Source of the DNA: Chionoecetes opilio
Lineage: Eukaryota > Arthropoda > Malacostraca > Decapoda > Majidae
Length of the DNA stretch: 64,000 bases
Direction of reading: 5' to 3'
Assembly: GCA_016584305.1 (NCBI GenBank)
Contig: JACEEZ010026274.1
Location: forward strand, 5,001-69,000
The notes beneath the pieces are model-generated. The model searched no databases. It had not been told where the DNA came from and was given only the letters and a program-made list of their open reading frames with translations. Shown in pieces: positions 24,790 to 36,109 of this stretch (the stretch's first letter is position 1; each line of letters starts with the position of its first letter). A program made the translations under genes and the position numbers.

Positions 24790-26017
24790 CCGTTAGACAC
24801 TGGAGTTTATCACGAACAGCCTCGTTAAGACCAGCAGGTATATTGCTATTTGTCCTTCCTTTGTTTTCCTTTTGAGATTTTTCCTTGGAAACATGCGTAG
24901 TTGCCGGCCTCTTTGAGCAAGGAGATGAGGCGTGTGTGGTGCATGATGTCTCCGCCTTACTCATAGGTGATAATCATAAGCAGGGTTACCACGATTAATC
25001 GGAAACTGTTCAAGGAATCTATTCAAAATGTTTATAGCAACAAAATATGAGGAATATCTTGGACGAGTTAGAGTATGAACATTATTTGATGAAAGGTCAA
25101 GGTTACAATGACCCAATAGGTCATGTCTCCTGTACCAGTATGCAGCTCCTCTCTCCTCTCAGTGAACACGCGTCACGCACACACTGCTTCCTTGTCGTGT
25201 CGTTTTAGTACAGAGTGTCTGCGGGACTGCTATACTTATTACTTTTAGATACACGGGTGATGGATGATCTTGCGTCTATGATGCTCTAATTTTTCCTTTG
25301 TGTACCTAATCTTCCTTTTTCTCCTGCTATTACTTACACGTAAAACCTATACTGGTAGAAAATAGTCACACAGGCAGCCTCGTTTGGCCCAGTAGGGCTG
25401 TTGCTCTCTGATCTTCCTTTGTATTCCTTTGTACTCCTCGTATCGATCATCCAAGTCTTAAAAATATATTTCATCTGCCTTTCTAGCATTTCCCTTCGCA
25501 GTTTTTTCTATCCAAGGGAGTCAGGCAGGTCATCTTCAGGGGCGTATATTCTATCAGAGATGGTAGATCATCATAAATTTTTAACTCACTTAAATATACT
25601 GTAGATATTCATGGATGAAAATAAGAAACAAATTGTTCTGTCTCCTGCTATTGAATATTGTGGCAGTTGTTTGCGATACTGACCCCCCCCCCCCCCCCCC
25701 CCCCCGTTAGTTGTACTATGATGAGGCCGTGGACGGATGGCGGGTAAGAGAGAGTAATGAAAATTAAGAGCTACACTCTGGTCGCACTCTCACTTTTTTC
25801 GTTTTTGCTGTGAAAACTTATATGTATAAAATACGTTAAGAATTCATCGACTGACCATGATTTTCTTTATAATAATTCTGTTCTTGCATTATCTTGATTT
25901 AATATGGCCAACATTTGTTTTCAAATTTAATAATACACATAAACAAAGATTAAGCCAGGTCAAAGTCTCTAGCTGTAGACATAACAAAATCAGCTGTTGT
26001 TTTGAATTATTGCTTAC
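24790..26017. other. unassigned DNA with a C homopolymer
   Basis: No recognisable gene. A run of about 24 C at 25,683-25,706 is followed by ordinary sequence. Homopolymers of this kind are error-prone. Confidence 0.5.
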
Positions 26018-26535
26018 CATAATCAATCAAGAGAACCTATTTGAGCGCTCTCCTCAAATGACAACAAGAAATAACGATTTAAAACTGAATGGACAGTGTT
26101 TTATCCCAGATCTTCGAAAAAATAAATTAAATGTTAGAGTAGTCAATCGATGGAACAAATCACCAGCTAATGTTGTCGAAGCCAGCACAATAACTACATT
26201 TAAAAACAGACTAGACGCGTACTTCAAAGTAAATGGGTTTTGATATTGCCGCTCGAGTAATCTTATTAACATCACCCAGATTGATTAGTGTTAGCGGTAG
26301 TTTTAGTTAGCAATCTACATTCCTTTCATTCTTCACTATGAAATTTCCAAGTTCTTATCTTCTTTATGTGCATGGTATTCTTTTCCAACTGTTTTCTGAT
26401 ATCCTTCACATAATTTGTTAGTTAGCTAAGCAGTATATAGTTTTAAGCAGATACCCTCGTTATAGACCAAAGGGTCTCCTGGCATCTGTACTTTTTATGT
26501 ACTCCTATGTATAGTTTAGATTCTAGGGGATTAGT
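26018..26535 (+). mobile_element. CR1-like LINE 3' fragment
   Basis: It codes for the protein C terminus INQENLFERSPQ, VRVVNRWNKSPANVVEAST and TFKNRLDAYFKVNGF to a stop at 26,243. The following 290 bp of 3' UTR are clearly related to the UTR of the longer copy at 60.2-60.45 kb (gattagtgttagyggtagt, cttatcttctttatg, gataccct.gttat.gaccaa.gggtctcctgg). 5'-truncated. Confidence 0.88.
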
Positions 26536-26656
26536 TTATTTGGGAAGTTATGCATTGATATGTTCGCTCATTTTCATGATATTCTTGTGTTCTTGTACAT
26601 TTTATACGTCAGAAATAATTAACGATGAACTTAAGTACTAATTACTTCAGTACTTA

Positions 26657-27537
26657 GTACTTAAGTATCGGCAATGCCAAGATCACTGATCTTGTGTTTG
26701 CCGATGATGCAGTAATCTTTGCTGAGTCGCTGGCGGTCCTGGTGATGGTTCTCGAGGCGCCGCTGCACGAGGAGGCAAAGCATTTGGGACTTGAGGTCTC
26801 CTGGCTCAAGACCAAGGTCCAGGTGTTTGGAGGCTTACTAGATGAAACAGTACAGTCTGTTGATGCGTGCGGCGAGGACATTGAGATCTTGGAAAGTTTT
26901 ACATACCTTGGTAGCGCAGTCCATAATGACGGCGGGTCACGTCAAGAAGTCTTTCGGCGGATTGGCATAACCCACGGTGTTATGGACTCGCTCAACACAA
27001 GTATTTGGCGTTGTCGGTACCTATGCAGAAGGACAAATATCCGGATCAATAAGTCGCTTGTGATCCCTGTCTTATTCTATGGATGTGAGACACTGAGACA
27101 TGGACACTAAATAGCTACTTGAAGAGCTGGCCGAATCGATGCCTTCGGTAATAAGTGTCTTCACAAAATCATGGGTTATCGCTGGGATGACTACGTGTCA
27201 AATCAGTGATTGCACCGTGAGACTGAATCGAGGCCTATTACCTGCATAGTCCGTCAGCACCAACTTGGGCTATAATAGCATGTGTGCTACCCTGAAATCG
27301 ATCCTTCCCACCGGGTTGTATCTGTAAGAGACAATCCGGCGTAGAGGAGACCAAGGGGGCGCCCACAAGGCTCGTGGCTGGGGCAAGTTGATGTTTCGTG
27401 CCGAGAGTTGCTGGGTATGGGAAAGGAGCCTGCATGGGGGCTCGCGCGTGGTGACCCCCGGGAGTGGCATCGTAGGGTGGGCGAGGCAAAGCGCCGCCTT
27501 GCGTATGCCCCCAATGATTGATTGATTGATTAAGTAC
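26657..27537 (+). mobile_element. RTE-like LINE 3' fragment
   Basis: Starts inside the RT at LVFADDAVIFAES (26,690; catalytic DD intact), then LGLEVSWLKTKVQVFGG, FTYLGSAVHNDGGS, GVMDSLNTSIWRCRYLCRR and PVLFYGCET. Frame breaks occur after about 27,100, and the C-terminal domain continues in other frames (IDAFGNKCLHKIMGYRW). The protein end is followed directly by a (TGAT)n tail at 27,518-27,532. Very short 3' UTRs and simple-repeat tails are characteristic of RTE elements. The words ttaagtact and taagtacta on either side may be a target duplication, but are imperfect. Confidence 0.87.
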
Positions 27538-29126
27538 TATACACTAATAGTAGTGTTATATATTTTTACGCATGTCACAAAGCCTGGAAAGACTAAGTGG
27601 CAAGTTTTACTCCCTATTGAAAAAAGTGTACTGATGTAGCTGAAGCAAAGAGACTCATTGTATGATGAGATAGAACATCTGAAAAAAAATAGACCTGACG
27701 TATAATGAAGAAAGTTGAATTATCTGATGTTTTTAGTTAGATTTTTTGTGTAAGATGAAATTCATCTCATATTTTGCAATTCATACAATTTGTTTTAATG
27801 TTAGAGATTCAGTTTACTTATGTATGACATATCATCACTCATTTATTTTGCAATTTGTAGTCCATACTTAGTATAGAAATGCCTATAGTTTGTTTTTAGA
27901 GCTATACTTATGCCAGAGTGGTATGTTTAGCACGGTAGCGCAAAGCATACCTTGTGACAATAACCACCATATGGACCACTACTGGCCATCATTTCCCCCA
28001 CAACCAAAGGAGACGAGGAAGTGGTATTGCGATGGATTTAGGAGGCAATTGCGATGTGCTGTTGGTGGTGCACGGAAGTATTGGTGTGGGTGGAAATAGT
28101 GAAGCTGGTAGTCATGGTAGTGATGAGGTGTAACATGCATCTCATGTTATCAGGTTAATGAATTGTTGATGTTTATATGGGTGAATATGTGAAAGGTGAT
28201 GAATATGGGATGGGTGGTTGAAAGTTGTTTTGTGATGGTGAGGGTTGTTAGTGGCTAAGCTTTTATGAGTAGGATTAGGGGATGCCTTGAGATAAAGGGG
28301 GAAGGGTGGATGAATGTAGAGGTGGATTTGCATTATATTGTGGATAGTAGAGATAAGTGTATGGTGGAGTGGGATTAGGTGCTGTGGATGAATGTGGTGG
28401 TGGTATTGGTGGAATCTGACTACGAAATTAATTATAGTATATTATGATAAATCGGAGGGTGTGGATGAGTGGACATATCAATCAGGACAGGTGGATGAGA
28501 TATGGATGACGAGCGAGGTGGTTCCAGGTTCTCTTATCACCTAAAGATCCAGTTTGGCTGAGTGATGGATTAGTGAAGCAGACAATATAGATAAGAGTGT
28601 TGGTAAGGAAAGATGGATGAAGAGATAGTTAGTTCCAAGTTTTCTAATCATTTGAACTCCTAGTCCTTTCACTCCAGTTTTAGATCTATGTATTCATTTA
28701 AGTTAAAATACAAGTAACCTCCATTAACTTTTACCCAGATAAAAAAAAAAAATTGTTCTTGGCATTGACTTTACTGCATAAACTCCGATTTCTCTTGATA
28801 CTCTCAAAACACGTATATTTTACGCGTTAAATCGTATGTAAATCAGAAAAAATACTAGAATAGATGGATTTTTGGCCACTTTACTCAAAAATATTCTCAG
28901 CGCATCGATAAATCAGCCAGACAAGCAACAAAGGAACGCACCGGAGGCTATAAATCCTGCTTATAATACTTGATGCACCGGTGATAAATTCATCACTTAA
29001 GTAAATTGATATGTTGATCTACAATTTTTTTTCCTGTTTTTCTTTTCTTTCTTCGTGATAAGCGCACAAAGTAAACATTTATGGATATTAATTTGTGGCA
29101 AAAAGAGGTTATTAAGATAAGCCACG

Positions 29127-29130
<4 letters not shown>
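27538..29130. other. unassigned DNA
   Basis: No recognisable protein or RNA. G/T-rich, loosely repetitive sequence at 28,050-28,400. I see nothing I can call. Confidence 0.5.

Positions 29131-29208
<78 letters not shown>
29131..29208. repeat. (AG)n microsatellite
   Basis: About 39 AG units. Confidence 0.98.
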
Positions 29209-29211
<3 letters not shown>

Positions 29212-29354
29212 GCCAACATGTTACTATGAGACACCACTAGACCCTACTCTCCTCCTCATAATCATCACCATCACTACCACCACCACCAACAAAAACCAAC
29301 GCTGCTGTTTTTCATTTGACCGGCGGGCGGTTTGAGGTTGTGGTTATAGTCCAC

Positions 29355-29355
<1 letters not shown>

Positions 29356-29416
<61 letters not shown>
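29356..29416. repeat. (CT)n microsatellite
   Basis: About 30 CT units, inverted relative to the AG tract 147 bp upstream. Confidence 0.98.
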
Positions 29417-29418
<2 letters not shown>

Positions 29419-29884
29419 CCGTCATCTCAATCAGCAAGCTGCGGTTCTCCTCTGCCCAAGAAAGGTAAATACATAAATAAGTGAAGGTGTGTATTGTCGA
29501 GAGTACAATGAGAAACAACTGACCGTGCATTATGAGGAGGTTGAGGCGGTGCAAGGAGGAGGAGGAGGAGGAGTAGGAAGAGGAGAATAATATTTGGACA
29601 AAGGGGTGTAGGCGTGGATACTTATGTGTGTGTGTAGGGGGGGAGGATGGGTAAGGGTTGGTATGGGATGGGTGGATAGGGTACATGTAGGAGTGGCAGG
29701 GGTAGGAAGAGTTGGGTGGTTGTGGGTGGGACAGAGAGTGATGAGATGGGAGGGGTAATATGTGGGTGGGGTAATGAGGGAGGGAGTGGGAGGGAGGTAA
29801 GGTTGGGGATGGAGGAATGGAGGGGAGATGGAGGTTGCTTCGTTCAGGCCATGTCAGGCATTTGCGTGTGCTATTCACCCATAG
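29417..29884. other. G-rich unassigned DNA
   Basis: GGGTGGG/GGAGG-rich plus strand (29,635-29,830), open in some frames because of composition. No domain. Confidence 0.4.
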
Positions 29885-30155
29885 TGTTGTCCACGCGCGT
29901 CGGACTCACGATCGCCAGTTTCACCCTCCCGGAGCGAGGGATTGTGAAAGGAGGGAGAATCTTGGAGCTCATTATGACCGATCTTAGGGTAATGCTGGGA
30001 CCTCACACACCACACACACCCATCCCCTTGCTCAAGGGGGACGTAACCGCCCGAATTTGTCCCGTAAAAAATTCCCGTGAGCGGGCGGGGATTCGAACCC
30101 GGCTAACCACAGAAAGGCGCGCCAACGCTTTTATTCCGCTAGACCATCGTGACGG
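29885..30155 (-). mobile_element. tRNA-derived SINE, family S2, copy 1
   Basis: The minus-strand head shows an A-box-like TGGTCTAGCGG (complement of 30,136-30,146) and a perfect B box, GGTTCGAATCC (complement of 30,089-30,099). The body (29,890-30,060) is shared with copies at 40.47 and 62.94 kb: words include the complement of gagctcattatgaccgatc, gggacctcacacacca and ttgctcaaggggga. The 3' end is not sharply defined. Confidence 0.85.
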
Positions 30156-30164
30156 TGTGTGTGG

Positions 30165-30200
30165 TGGTGTGTGTGGTTGTGTGTGTGTGTGTGTGTGTGT

Positions 30201-30248
<48 letters not shown>

Positions 30249-30424
30249 TATATATTATATATTATATATATATGTAAAATTTTATATAAAATAATATATA
30301 ATATATATATAAAATATATATATATACTATATATATAATATATAATATATATATGTTAATATATATTTGTATAATATATATATTAAAATATAAAATTTTA
30401 TTAATATATAATTTTATATATAAA

Positions 30425-30491
<67 letters not shown>

Positions 30492-30520
30492 GAAAAGAGA
30501 GAGAGAGAGAAAAAAAAAAA
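30165..30520. repeat. (TG)n-(AT)n-(AG)n compound microsatellite
   Basis: TG to about 30,202, AT/TATA to 30,430, AG to 30,520 with a poly-A end. It begins at the SINE 5' end. Confidence 0.96.
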
Positions 30521-30845
30521 GCATTGCAACGTCTACGTGGCCGAATGTTTGCCTGTATAAGGGTAGGGAGTCCAGTCAGTGCCTCCATCTCTCCCCCAAT
30601 GTATCCTCTGATTTAGCTCCCCTCCTCCCCCTCTCCCTCCTCCCCCTCTTTCATTAGGGAGGGGGGTTTTACAGCTTGGGGAAAAGGCGTTTGAAAAGGG
30701 AAAAGTTTTGGACAAAAAGGAAGAGCCAACCAAAAGGAAAAATAATTTTTTGTTGTTGGTTTTTTTTTTCTTTCTTTTTTTTTTACTTTTTCCCTTTTTT
30801 TTATGCTATTGCCCAAAGAGTCTCCAGTTTTTTGTCTTTGTAGGA
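30521..30845. other. unassigned DNA
   Basis: C/T- and T-rich stretches, no gene seen. Confidence 0.4.
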
Positions 30846-30963
30846 TTCCACAATGAAATCACTCTTCTCTCCTCTCCTCCTCTTTTTCCTCCTCTCTCTC
30901 TCCCCTCTCTTCTCTCTCCTCCTCTCTCTCTCTCTCTTTTCCTCTCTCTCTCTCTCTTTTTCC

Positions 30964-31013
<50 letters not shown>

Positions 31014-31340
31014 TCTCTCTCTCTCTTCTCTCTCTCTCTTCTCTCTCTCTTCCCCTTTCTCTCCTTCTCTCTCTCTTTTCTCTCTCTCTCTCTTCTCTCT
31101 CTCGCTACTCCACCCCCTCCCCCCTACCCCCCCCCTCTTTTAAAGGGCGGCGACCAGCAAACCTCATTGGGAGTGGGGGCCCAAATTTTTTTTTTTATAT
31201 AATCCCATTCTTCTCGGGGGGGGCGATCCCGTCAGAAAAGAGAGAGAGAGGGGAGAGAGAGAAAAGAGAGAGGAGAGGGGAGAGGGGGAGAGAGAGGAAA
31301 AGGAGAAGAGAGAGAGGAGAGAGAGAGATTCAGATTCAGA
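30846..31340. repeat. CT-rich then AG-rich low-complexity block
   Basis: Impure CT repeats (30,865-31,125), C-runs, then impure AG repeats (31,238-31,328). Serine/leucine-rich ORFs here are artefacts. Confidence 0.9.
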
Positions 31341-31389
31341 TTCATACTTTTATTCAAAATTTGAAGTACATTTTGGAAAGAGACTGTTT

Positions 31390-33170
31390 CAAAAAAAAAA
31401 AAAAAAAAAAAAAAAAAAACAGTCTCATCTAGTATACAATGATGACTGGTAAGGCACATCAATTATGGGGGGCGAGTCTTGAGTTATAATAATCTAAACA
31501 CACGGGGCCAAGGGGGGTATTTGACATTTTTGTTTACCCTACACGTTTTACGACGGGGCACAGAGTTCAGATACACATCGGGGGGGAGGGGAGGGGATGA
31601 GTTATGGGGACATTTAGGCACGGGGTCCCAATTTTTTTTTTTTTTTAGGCGCCATGGGGGGGGGGGGAGAGGGTCCACGGGGTTATACCCCATGGTAAAA
31701 ACAACCCTTTCAGGGGGGGTACAGCTGGGCGTCGCCTTAAACCCAAGAGTGTCTGTATCGTTCGGGTCATCTCGACAGTTTTTCCCTTTTTAAACCCCGT
31801 ATTTCCCCGTCAGCTCACCATGTGCTTCGATGGTCGCCATCACACCTTCAAGACTCCAAACCCCCCCCTGAAATTCTTGTAGGAACTATTTGGGCACGCG
31901 TTCAGCACATTCCTCCCAAGGGGGACTGCGCCCCTTGTAGTATCTTTATCTGTTCATCAAAGAAAAATACCCTCGAATCGTGGGGGAGGCAACACCGCCT
32001 TTCACGCAGCCTGTGGGGGGAGAGGGGATCACCCCCCCGCGGGAGAGGGGGGAGAGGGGGGGACTTGGTGATGGCTTGGGCAGACTGCGGGGTAGGGGGG
32101 GAAAGGGGGAGGGGTCCGAGGGAGGGGCATCAAGGGGTATCACCCATCATGGCGAGGAGGGGGGGGGCAGCCGGGGCCCTCCCCATCCGGGGGGGGGGGG
32201 GGGTAGGCTGCAAATTTTTTGATCGGCGGCGGGGGGGGGTTAACTGCGACAGGGAGTAGGCACCGCGGTTTCCTATAGCGGGGGCATGGGGCCTCAAAAG
32301 GGGCATTTCACACCAAGATTATTTCTCAGGAGCAATTGGGGGAGCAAGGGGTGAGGTTTCCCCATTTATAATGCGACCTTGCAAAGCTTAGTGTCAGCCT
32401 CCCCCGGGAGAAGCCACAACCACGGGAAATATTGCATTGCCATTCCGGGGGGCCCCATCGCGGCACTTCCCCCAAAATGCAAGGGTTTCCGATAAAATCT
32501 CCCACATAGCAAGGGCCCTCCCAGGTAAAGCGATCATTTATGGCGGGTCACCCGCCCAAAATGCAGTCAACGATTTTTTGGCACCATCATATTGGAAGAG
32601 GGTCCCAAACGTTTTTCCGCCCGTCGAGCCCAAGGCGCCTGGATGATTTTCGAGGTGGGGGAAGGGGGATGAAGTATGGGGAGTTCCTTATTTCACTTGA
32701 CCCGCCGGTTTTCCTCCCTGGCCTCGGTAAGTTCATGACGCTGCCCCACACGGGGGGGGCCCCCCTCCCTTAGAAACTGGCGGTGGCACTGTCCCTCGTG
32801 ACTGCCATAATAGACGTGGTTTTCATCTTAGGATAACAGATAAGTTGCATGTTTGCCAGCAATTCCCCAGCCAGATTGACCGTCCTTAGGTACACTTCAA
32901 CCGGGGGGAAGAGACGATACAGCTTGTCAGGGCGGGGGGGAACGTCAGCGGGAAACAGCATGGCCCCCTTGGGGAGAGGGGGATTGCCATGGTCGTCACC
33001 GCCACGCCGTTCTTTTCTTTTTTTTTTTTTTTTGGGATTAAAGACAAGTTTTAGCGTCAGAGGCATCGCTATTTTCATCGCGAGCTTCCCCCAAACAGGG
33101 CCCGCTTAACGCCTTGATGTCGGGGTAGCGGGGGGCGACCCCACCCCCACAAGTCTCGAGTGTCACTGAG
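31390..33170. other. compositionally odd block rich in G, T and A homopolymers
   Basis: Long single-base runs (A at 31,391-31,419, T at 31,632-31,646, repeated G runs of 8-13 such as 31,655-31,667 and 32,191-32,204) are mixed with GC-rich sequence unlike the flanks. Short protein-like pieces occur: minus 32,770-33,000 (PPVEVYLRTVNLAGELLANM) and plus 32,480-32,630 (SDKISHIARALPGKAIIYGG). They are not recognised and are separated by frame changes. This may be low-quality consensus, foreign DNA, or decayed coding sequence. No gene is called. Confidence 0.45.
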
Positions 33171-33979
33171 AGGAGAGAGAGAAAACTTGGCTCAATTTAT
33201 TGTAAATTCTTTTTATGGTGAGGTAAGGTTTTTTAGGTGACTAAAAATACGCGTTGCCTCAGTGCAAACTTTTTATCTTTCTTTGTGTTTTAAAGCTTTG
33301 CTCCCTGTTTTCGGGTTTTTATTTTACAGTAAGTATAAGTGGTGGTAATACAAGTATAGTTGGTGGGGATTTTGGAAATTAGTGATATTTTAGTTGAGTG
33401 GAGGGATAGAGATAGCTTTGGGAGTGGGTGGGGGGGTAGTTGTTGTGGTGGCGGATGGGCTATTATTCAAAAATGCCGTCGGTCCGGCGTTGGATATTTC
33501 CGACCGTCGTAACCTTACGGGGGGATTAGACCTGTTCAGAAAACAATTTTTTCTATTTTTATACCCCCCCGCAAGGTTTTTCCCAGCTTTTGACCCGGAA
33601 AAACCGGAAATCACAACCCTTTGAGCTAAAATGTCGGAACCCGCCTCATTTGGGCCCAAGAATTAAGCCCGCCCCAGGAAAAGCGCCTAATTTTGCCTTC
33701 CGCCAGACTTTTTTTCACCTGAGACTTTTGTTACAATTGGGATAGAACAACAAATTGGGTATCAAATTGAAGCATTTTTAATATTATTTCTGAAAAAACA
33801 ATCCAAGTAAACATTCAAGAAAAAAGACACATCATATCCAGAAAAAAAGCAAAATTTTCTGAAAATTTCATATAAATTTCATAAATATTACAATCTTGAC
33901 ATCAAAAAATGTGTGACAAAGACTCTAAAAACTATTTTCAAGTGGCAGAAAACTCTATTGTCTATGTCAGAAGGACACT
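33171..33979. other. unassigned DNA
   Basis: Includes 33,600-33,720, still with odd homopolymer content, and 33,730-33,979, AT-rich and probably the 3' flank of the transposase-like gene that ends at 33,980. Confidence 0.45.
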
Positions 33980-35316
33980 TCACAGTCCTTTTTTCAGAGT
34001 TTGCTTCTTGAAGCTATCAAATCGCTCACGGTTGTATTCCACAGTTTGAAGAAGGTACTGTTTTTGCTGAGAATCTGTGGTAATGATGTTTGCGAAATCA
34101 GTCATCATCTTGACTCAGCAATGTCATTCACTACTTTTATATTGCTGACATATTCCAGGGCCTTGCTGTAGTCATCACTCCTTGGCCATGTCGCCACAGG
34201 CTGCAGAAGCCAGTCATACTCAATGCCAAGGGTGTCAAGCAGAAGATGACTCTCTGGACCAACTAGATCAGCCAGAGTCGTCTTGGCTGTAACCTGAGGG
34301 AACATAGGTTTCCCTCGTCTGAAGCTATCTGGCTCCTCAGTGGCGTGCAGCTTGGCAGCAATGTCCTGCTTCTCTTTGTCACTGAGTCTGCTACCGAAGA
34401 GAGCGAACGGCACAACCTCCTGTGTCAGGTACCACTTGTGGTTTTCAAGTTTTTGTAGCACTGCCTGAGCAATCTCTGGATCTGTTCTCTTGAACTTCAT
34501 CATGTCCTTCATGAACTGCAGATCATTTGCAGGAGCATCTGCAGCAAGTGTAGATGACATCCACATGGGTGTATAGAACAGTCCTAGGGAAGAGGTTGAG
34601 GCGTTCCAGCTTCACAACAGTTTCTTCATCGTACTCCAGCTGCTCAGCAAACATGAACATCTTCATAGAATACAGGTTTCTGGCCATCCACCTGGCCTGA
34701 TGAATGGCTCCAGGACGACTCCAGTGGATTCCGCGGGGAGGCGTGTCTCCAAGGACGATCAGTGTAAGCTCAGCCATCTCACGGTAGTCAGCTCTAGGAG
34801 GCTTCTCTGACCTCAGGATTTCCTGTAGTATTTCCTTGCACTCTTTCTTCTTTTTATTCAACCATTTTTGTCTGATGGACAGGGTTGTAGGGTTGTCTGT
34901 GGTAAGATCTGTCCAAACGTCCTTGAAGTGCTTGAACCAAGGATTCTCTGGGCTCTTGACCTTGCCAAACAGATTCTCCCATACAGCACCAACCAGCACT
35001 TCTAGAATGTGGTGTCTGCAGGCCAGGTAGAACACCTTCCTGTCAAGCTGTTGCTCCAGAAGCTTGGCAGCTCCCCGATGTACTCCACTGTTGCTGGCCG
35101 TTGTGTCAAACACAAGGGCAGTGATCACTCCAGTAAGCCCCCATGCCTCCAGCAAATCCATGGATGCTTCTGCCTGAGCCGTTCCTGTTGAGCTGTCTAT
35201 CACTGGACCCGGTGGGATAGTCAATAATTGTTTTCAACTGCCCTGTCAGTGGAGAGCTGTGCAGACGTACCAACACAAGCGAGTCCAAGGCGGCATCAGT
35301 ATTTTGACTGTTTTAC
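33980..35316 (-). pseudogene. transposase-like protein with D and CxxH motifs, broken
   Basis: The minus strand encodes about 440 residues in pieces: SLVLVRLHSSPLTGQLK, a frame change near 35,222, LLEAWGLTGVITALVFDTTA then SNSGVHRGAAKLLEQQ, VFYLACRHHILEVLVGAVWE, IVLGDTPPRGIHWSRPGA, a frame change near 34,560, then NDLQFMKDMMKFKRTDPE and HLLLDTLGIEYDWLL. A last frame change near 34,106 leads to DSQQKQYLLQTVEYNRERFD and a stop at 33,980. An Asp in FDTTASN followed about 30 residues later by C-x2-H (CRHH) fits the C/D(2)H signature described for hAT, MULE, P and Kolobok-type DDE transposases. That assignment is inference. I recognise the protein as a repeated, uncharacterised arthropod family. 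The 5' part is missing. Confidence 0.7.
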
Positions 35317-35846
35317 ACATATCTAATTCCTTTTACCAGCCTAATTTATCATTTTTGCCATTAAAATAATAACTTCGTTAGTGTTCGCCACTTGTCTCAG
35401 GCGTTAATGTAGAAAAAATGGGCCTGCAGTGATGCTTGTGAGTACCTTTGAACCGTCATTTTGTCCCGCCAGTCGCCACTAGACAACACTGGTCGACACC
35501 AAAAATGGTTCTGAGTTCATTGTGTATGGGTTGGAAAGCATTTTCGCTGCTGATTTTAAAAATGGCATTGCTTTTTCTCTAGCACGTATAGTTTTTGAAA
35601 TATCGGCATTTTAAATTTTAATAGCTATTATAATTATATACGTATATATAATTATATAATTAATCGAAACAATCCCCCTACGTTCATATATATTACTCGT
35701 AATTAAATTCTGTTGGAGCCTGCGGCTTTATTAGGACCTAATGGACATATCTGGCAAAAAATATACATAAATTATGTTCCAAATATATCCGAAAATGTGC
35801 CACATCTTGGAAATATCCGAAAATATGCCAAATCACAGTAAATTTT

Positions 35847-35851
<5 letters not shown>

Positions 35852-35927
<76 letters not shown>

Positions 35928-35933
35928 ATATAT
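35852..35933. repeat. (TA)n microsatellite
   Basis: A pure TA tract at the point corresponding to the deletion junction of the right copy. Confidence 0.97.
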
Positions 35934-36109
35934 GTATTTTGGAACACAACTTCGATATTTTTTTTGAGAGAAAGATGCGCTAGTTCGAAGAACAGTCAGA
36001 TCTAGACTGTTCTTCAGAAGAACAGTCAAGATCTCAAATTGGTATTAAATATACATATGATCAAAACTATACCTAACACACAAAAGTACTCACCCTGCTC
36101 CATAGTACA

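Noticed and set aside
29716..30204. 162-codon plus-strand ORF over the SINE S2
   Set aside because: It runs antisense through a tRNA-derived SINE and G-rich DNA and has no domain.
31390..33720. Calling an endogenous virus in the odd-composition block
   Set aside because: There is no recognisable viral protein or repeat, only composition and fragments, which poor consensus quality could also produce.
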